The notes under the pieces: model-generated
What the model saw: the letters and a program-made list of their open reading frames with translations, nothing else
What the model was told of the DNA's origin: nothing
Database searches by the model: none
Part shown: in pieces, positions 38,469-41,069 of the stretch
How positions within the stretch are numbered: the stretch's first letter is position 1
How the letters are laid out: every line of letters begins with the position of its first letter
Made by a program: the position numbers and the translations under genes
Assembly: GCF_002795305.1 (NCBI RefSeq)
Contig: NZ_PGGC01000079.1
Span: 1-41,069, forward strand
Length of the DNA stretch: 41,069 nt
From: Aeromonas cavernicola
GTDB lineage: Bacteria; Pseudomonadota; Gammaproteobacteria; Enterobacterales; Aeromonadaceae
Reading direction: 5' to 3'

Positions 38469-38711
38469 TCAGCAGCAGACCATGACCATCCGCTGTTGGC
38501 CGGGCTCCCACCGCGTGCCGTGCTTGGCGTGACGCCGATAGCTGCCCTTCCCCTTCTTGCTCGGTTCGACCCGGCTGCGAAACAGCGGATCGCCCAGTAA
38601 CGCGTGCTGGTGGTTATCGTTAATCACGCCGCGCTGATGGGCATAACTGACCGTGGGGAGTGCTTCCTGACGGGAGGCGAGAGTTGCGGGGATACCCCGT
38701 TGTTTAGCCAC
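38469..38711 (-). CDS. arfA: Alternative ribosome-rescue factor ArfA
   Basis: ArfA rescues stalled ribosomes with RF2 when trans-translation fails. The 80-residue product contains [20 protein letters not shown] and then [20 protein letters not shown], clearly homologous to E. coli ArfA (DPLFRQRVEKNKKGKGSY). The start is a GTG at 38711 with a strong AAGGAG (38717-38722); about 20 residues precede the usual family N-terminus. In E. coli the arfA mRNA is cut within the 3' coding region, so its product is tmRNA-regulated; I see only a weak hairpin (GGCGT/ACGCC) here. Confidence 0.9.
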   Translation of the reverse strand: MAKQRGIPATLASRQEALPTVSYAHQRGVINDNHQHALLGDPLFRSRVEPSKKGKGSYRRHAKHGTRWEPGQQRMVMVCC

Positions 38712-38856
38712 AGTGGCTCCTTATGATAAAACCTGAATACGGGAGACTGAACGGCACACACAGCCTCACATCAGCCCTTGTATGGGCTAACGCGGCGACG
38801 ATTGTGGCAGTAAACGCCCAAGGCAACAACCGCCCCCACACTCACCGTAGCCAGAG

Positions 38857-39291
38857 CTATTCATGGGCATGCTGCTCATGGCGAGCGGGAGTTCCTGACT
38901 CTAACACCTCTAAAATCGCACAATGCTCTGCCGAGCGAGGCCCGCCGCAGCAGATGTTGGAAAGCTCGCGCAAATTGTCACGAAAGCGGCTCAGCTCACT
39001 TAGTTTTTGCTCCACTTGAGCCAACTTACTGTCAGCCACCGCTTTAACTTCTTGGCAGGTCACCTTGGCTTTATGGGTATCAAGATCGAGTAGCTCACCA
39101 ATATCGGCCAAGGAAAACCCCACTGACTTGGCACGAATGATGAACTCCAAGCGCCGCTTGTCTTGCTCGCTGTAGAGGCGGTAGCCAGACTCATTACGAA
39201 CGCTTGGCGCAATCAGGCCATTTTTTTCGTAAAAGCGCAGGGTATCCGCCTTCACCCCACAGACCTTGGCTAATTCTCCAATTCGATACAT
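38857..39291 (-). CDS. zntR: ZntR-type MerR-family metal regulator
   Basis: The 144-residue product has a MerR winged helix (MYRIGELAKVCGVKADTLRFYEKNGLI) and the zinc-site cysteines C79, C114, C115 and C124 as in ZntR. The histidine H119 of E. coli ZntR is R119 here, and H123 is next to C124, so the metal site may differ. ZntR activates zinc export by zntA, which is not in this window. The start at 39291 has GAGG upstream; an upstream in-frame ATG adds 15 residues. Confidence 0.88.
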   Translation of the reverse strand: MYRIGELAKVCGVKADTLRFYEKNGLIAPSVRNESGYRLYSEQDKRRLEFIIRAKSVGFSLADIGELLDLDTHKAKVTCQEVKAVADSKLAQVEQKLSELSRFRDNLRELSNICCGGPRSAEHCAILEVLESGTPARHEQHAHE

Positions 39292-39431
39292 CCCTTGCCC
39301 TCTTACGTACCCAGCCACCCAAGCAGTGGCATTCACTATTACTACTTTACCCGTGCATTACCAGCCAAGAGGGTAAAAGAGATAGATAAAAGCCGTTATC
39401 AGGACTTTATTTTGCTGAAAACACTGAAAAT

Positions 39432-39470
39432 ACAAACGTTTCGAAAAATCAATCAGAAAACGTTTAACAC
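39432..39470 (+). promoter_or_regulatory. Tandem AAACGTTT sites upstream of purH (candidate PUR boxes)
   Basis: AAACGTTT occurs at 39434-39441 and 39458-39465, each within PUR-box-like context (ACAAACGTTTCGAAAA; AGAAAACGTTTAACAC), 24 bp apart. They lie 65-95 bp upstream of a TAGAAT -10 (39528-39533). Confidence 0.6.
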
Positions 39471-39484
39471 CTTGTCGGACAAGG
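39470..39484. other. Perfect inverted repeat in the purH promoter region
   Basis: CCTTGTC G GACAAGG is a perfect 7-1-7 inverted repeat just after the second AAACGTTT site. It could be a protein site; it is upstream of the likely -10, so it would not be in the transcript. Confidence 0.5.
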
Positions 39485-39527
39485 CTTTGCCGTTGCAAAA
39501 AATTCACCACGCATCTCATTTTTTGTG

Positions 39528-39711
39528 TAGAATACGCGCCCACAAGAGAGCGCCGTGTCAAACGGGCATTTCTTAAAACACTTTTATCAGCAACAGGCCC
39601 GCTGGCGAAGAGTGGTTTGCGAAATCCCCCACTTCCATTTATTTGGGGACTCTCTGTGTTGAGCCTCAGCGCCCATGGAATGGTCCCCGTTATGTTGAGG
39701 ACGATAGAGTG
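39528..39711 (+). promoter_or_regulatory. purH -10 element and long 5' leader
   Basis: TAGAAT (39528-39533) is the likely -10, with a weak -35. Transcription from near 39540 would give a leader of about 170 nt. GGGGAC (39652-39657) and GTCCCC (39683-39688) form a 6-bp closing stem. I see no known riboswitch motif. Confidence 0.5.
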
Positions 39712-41069
39712 ATGGAACAAGCTCGACCCATTCGCCGTGCACTGCTGAGTGTGTCTGATAAGACTGGCATGTTGGAATTTGCCAAGGCACTCAATGAGCG
39801 TGGGGTGGCCCTGCTCTCCACGGGCGGTACCGCCAAGCTGTTGGCGGAGGCGGGCCTACCGGTGACCGAGGTCTCCGACTACACCGGATTCCCCGAGATG
39901 ATGGACGGTCGGGTTAAAACCCTGCACCCCAAGGTGCATGGTGGCATTTTGGGCCGTCGCGATCAGGACGACGCCATCATGGCCCAGCACGCTATCTCCC
40001 CCATCGACATGGTTGTCGTCAACCTCTACCCCTTCGCCGCCACCGTGGCCAAGCCCGATTGCACCCTCGCCGATGCGGTCGAGAACATCGATATTGGCGG
40101 CCCGACCATGGTGCGCTCCGCCGCTAAAAACCACAAAGATGTGGCCATCGTGGTCAATGCTGCCGACTACGATCGGGTTATTCGCGAGATGGATAGCAAC
40201 GGCAACAGCCTGACCTTGGCGACCCGTTTCGATCTGGCCATTGCGGCCTTCGAGCACACCGCCGCCTACGATGGCATGATCGCCAACTACTTTGGCAACA
40301 TGGTTCCTTCCTACGGTGACAACAAGGAGGGTGACGAGGAGTCCCGCTTCCCGCGCACCTTCAACAGCCAGTTCATCAAGAAACAGGACATGCGCTACGG
40401 CGAAAACAGCCATCAGGCTGCCGCCTTCTACGCCGAAGCAGATGCCGCCCCCGGTTCCATCGCCAGCAGCCAACAGCTGCAGGGCAAGGCGCTCTCCTAC
40501 AACAACATCGCCGATACCGATGCAGCGCTGGAGTGTGTGAAGGAGTTCAGCGAGCCTGCTTGTGTCATCGTTAAACACGCCAATCCCTGTGGCGTCGCTA
40601 TCGGGGAGACACTGCTCAGCGCTTATGATCGTGCCTACCAGACCGACCCCACCTCGGCCTTCGGCGGCATCATCGCCTTCAACCGGCCGCTTGATGGCGC
40701 CACCGCCAAGGCCATCGTCGAGCGTCAGTTTGTTGAGGTGATCATCGCCCCGAGCGTGAGTCAGGAGGCCCGCGACGCGGTCGCTGCCAAGCAGAACGTA
40801 CGGCTGCTCGAATGCGGTCAATGGACGGCACCGGCGCAAGGATTTGACTTAAAACGCGTCAATGGCGGCCTGCTGGTGCAGGAGCGGGATCTCGGCATGG
40901 TGACCCTGGGCGACCTGACGGTGGTCAGCAAGCGCCAGCCAACAGCCGCCGAGCTGCAAGATCTGCTGTTCTGCTGGAAAGTGGCAAAGTTCGTCAAATC
41001 CAATGCCATTGTCTACGCCAAAGATGGCCAAACCATCGGCGTCGGCGATGGCCAGATGAGCCGCGTTTA
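39712..41069 (+). CDS. purH: Bifunctional AICAR transformylase/IMP cyclohydrolase PurH (partial, 3' end outside the window)
   Basis: PurH carries out the last two steps of IMP synthesis. The visible 452 residues hold the N-terminal IMP cyclohydrolase (MGS-like) domain, [17 protein letters not shown] ... [17 protein letters not shown], and most of the transformylase domain with [14 protein letters not shown] and [12 protein letters not shown], where the Lys-His pair is catalytic. The family is about 530 residues, so roughly 75 are missing. The reading frame is open to the last base. GAGGACGATAGAGTG precedes the ATG. Confidence 0.96.
   Translation, partial: MEQARPIRRALLSVSDKTGMLEFAKALNERGVALLSTGGTAKLLAEAGLPVTEVSDYTGFPEMMDGRVKTLHPKVHGGILGRRDQDDAIMAQHAISPIDMVVVNLYPFAATVAKPDCTLADAVENIDIGGPTMVRSAAKNHKDVAIVVNAADYDRVIREMDSNGNSLTLATRFDLAIAAFEHTAAYDGMIANYFGNMVPSYGDNKEGDEESRFPRTFNSQFIKKQDMRYGENSHQAAAFYAEADAAPGSIASSQQLQGKALSYNNIADTDAALECVKEFSEPACVIVKHANPCGVAIGETLLSAYDRAYQTDPTSAFGGIIAFNRPLDGATAKAIVERQFVEVIIAPSVSQEARDAVAAKQNVRLLECGQWTAPAQGFDLKRVNGGLLVQERDLGMVTLGDLTVVSKRQPTAAELQDLLFCWKVAKFVKSNAIVYAKDGQTIGVGDGQMSRV

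Noticed and set aside
39540-39711. Guanine riboswitch in the purH leader
   Set aside because: None of the conserved core segments could be found.
39856-40839. Long antisense frame in purH
   Set aside because: Same explanation as for valS: shadow of a strongly biased coding strand.

Overview
The window looks like a chromosomal segment of a GC-rich gammaproteobacterium, most likely Aeromonas. This rests on gene content and protein resemblance, not on any search. Indicators are a ribosomal RNA operon promoter beside yrdA, the lptG-lptF/pepA-holC-valS block, a MotX-type polar flagellar motor protein, HutZ-like heme utilisation, CheX, and close relatives of E. coli RlmJ, YheS, Hmp, NsrR, GhxP, ZntR and PurH.

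Layout. 1-230: the minus-strand promoters (P1, P2) and antitermination leader of an rRNA operon whose structural genes lie left of the window. 321-4727: core genes yrdA, a CBS-domain gene, yheS, a TIGR02444 gene and rlmJ. 4728-9430: an AT-richer accessory island. It contains a stop-interrupted small ORF, then DUF3800, a membrane-anchored unknown and a DUF4935/PIN-like gene, each followed by an integron attC-like site, and a lipoprotein gene bracketed by two near-identical 74-bp palindromic repeats. No integrase gene is visible, so the array resembles an integrase-less attC cluster (CALIN). 9430-18108: a DUF2061 gene, ybaK, lptG/lptF (lipopolysaccharide export), pepA, holC and valS. 18246-24214: a transglutaminase-like gene and the complete leuABCD operon (minus strand) with a leader peptide and attenuator. 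24387-30647: a TetR-family regulator, a SpoU methyltransferase, an exported EEP-fold lipoprotein, a HutZ-like gene followed by seven GGGCTA repeats, a zur-cheX-small membrane protein cluster, and a secreted SAM hydroxide adenosyltransferase-like protein. 30838-34723: a MocR-type regulator divergent from two tandem LysE-type exporters across a palindrome, then motX. 34822-36593: the divergent hmp/nsrR nitric-oxide defence pair with a candidate NsrR box. 36736-41069: ghxP with a PUR box, a 205-bp IS4-like MITE splitting the ghxP/arfA terminator, arfA, zntR, and the first 452 codons of purH behind two AAACGTTT sites.

Connections. Purine control links ghxP and purH through candidate PUR boxes. 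Nitric-oxide sensing by NsrR should control hmp. Leucine supply is controlled by attenuation. The most unusual features are the attC cassette cluster with DUF3800 and PIN-type genes, the MITE that splits a shared terminator while carrying one of its own, the GGGCTA telomere-like tract, and the Zur-CheX gene coupling.
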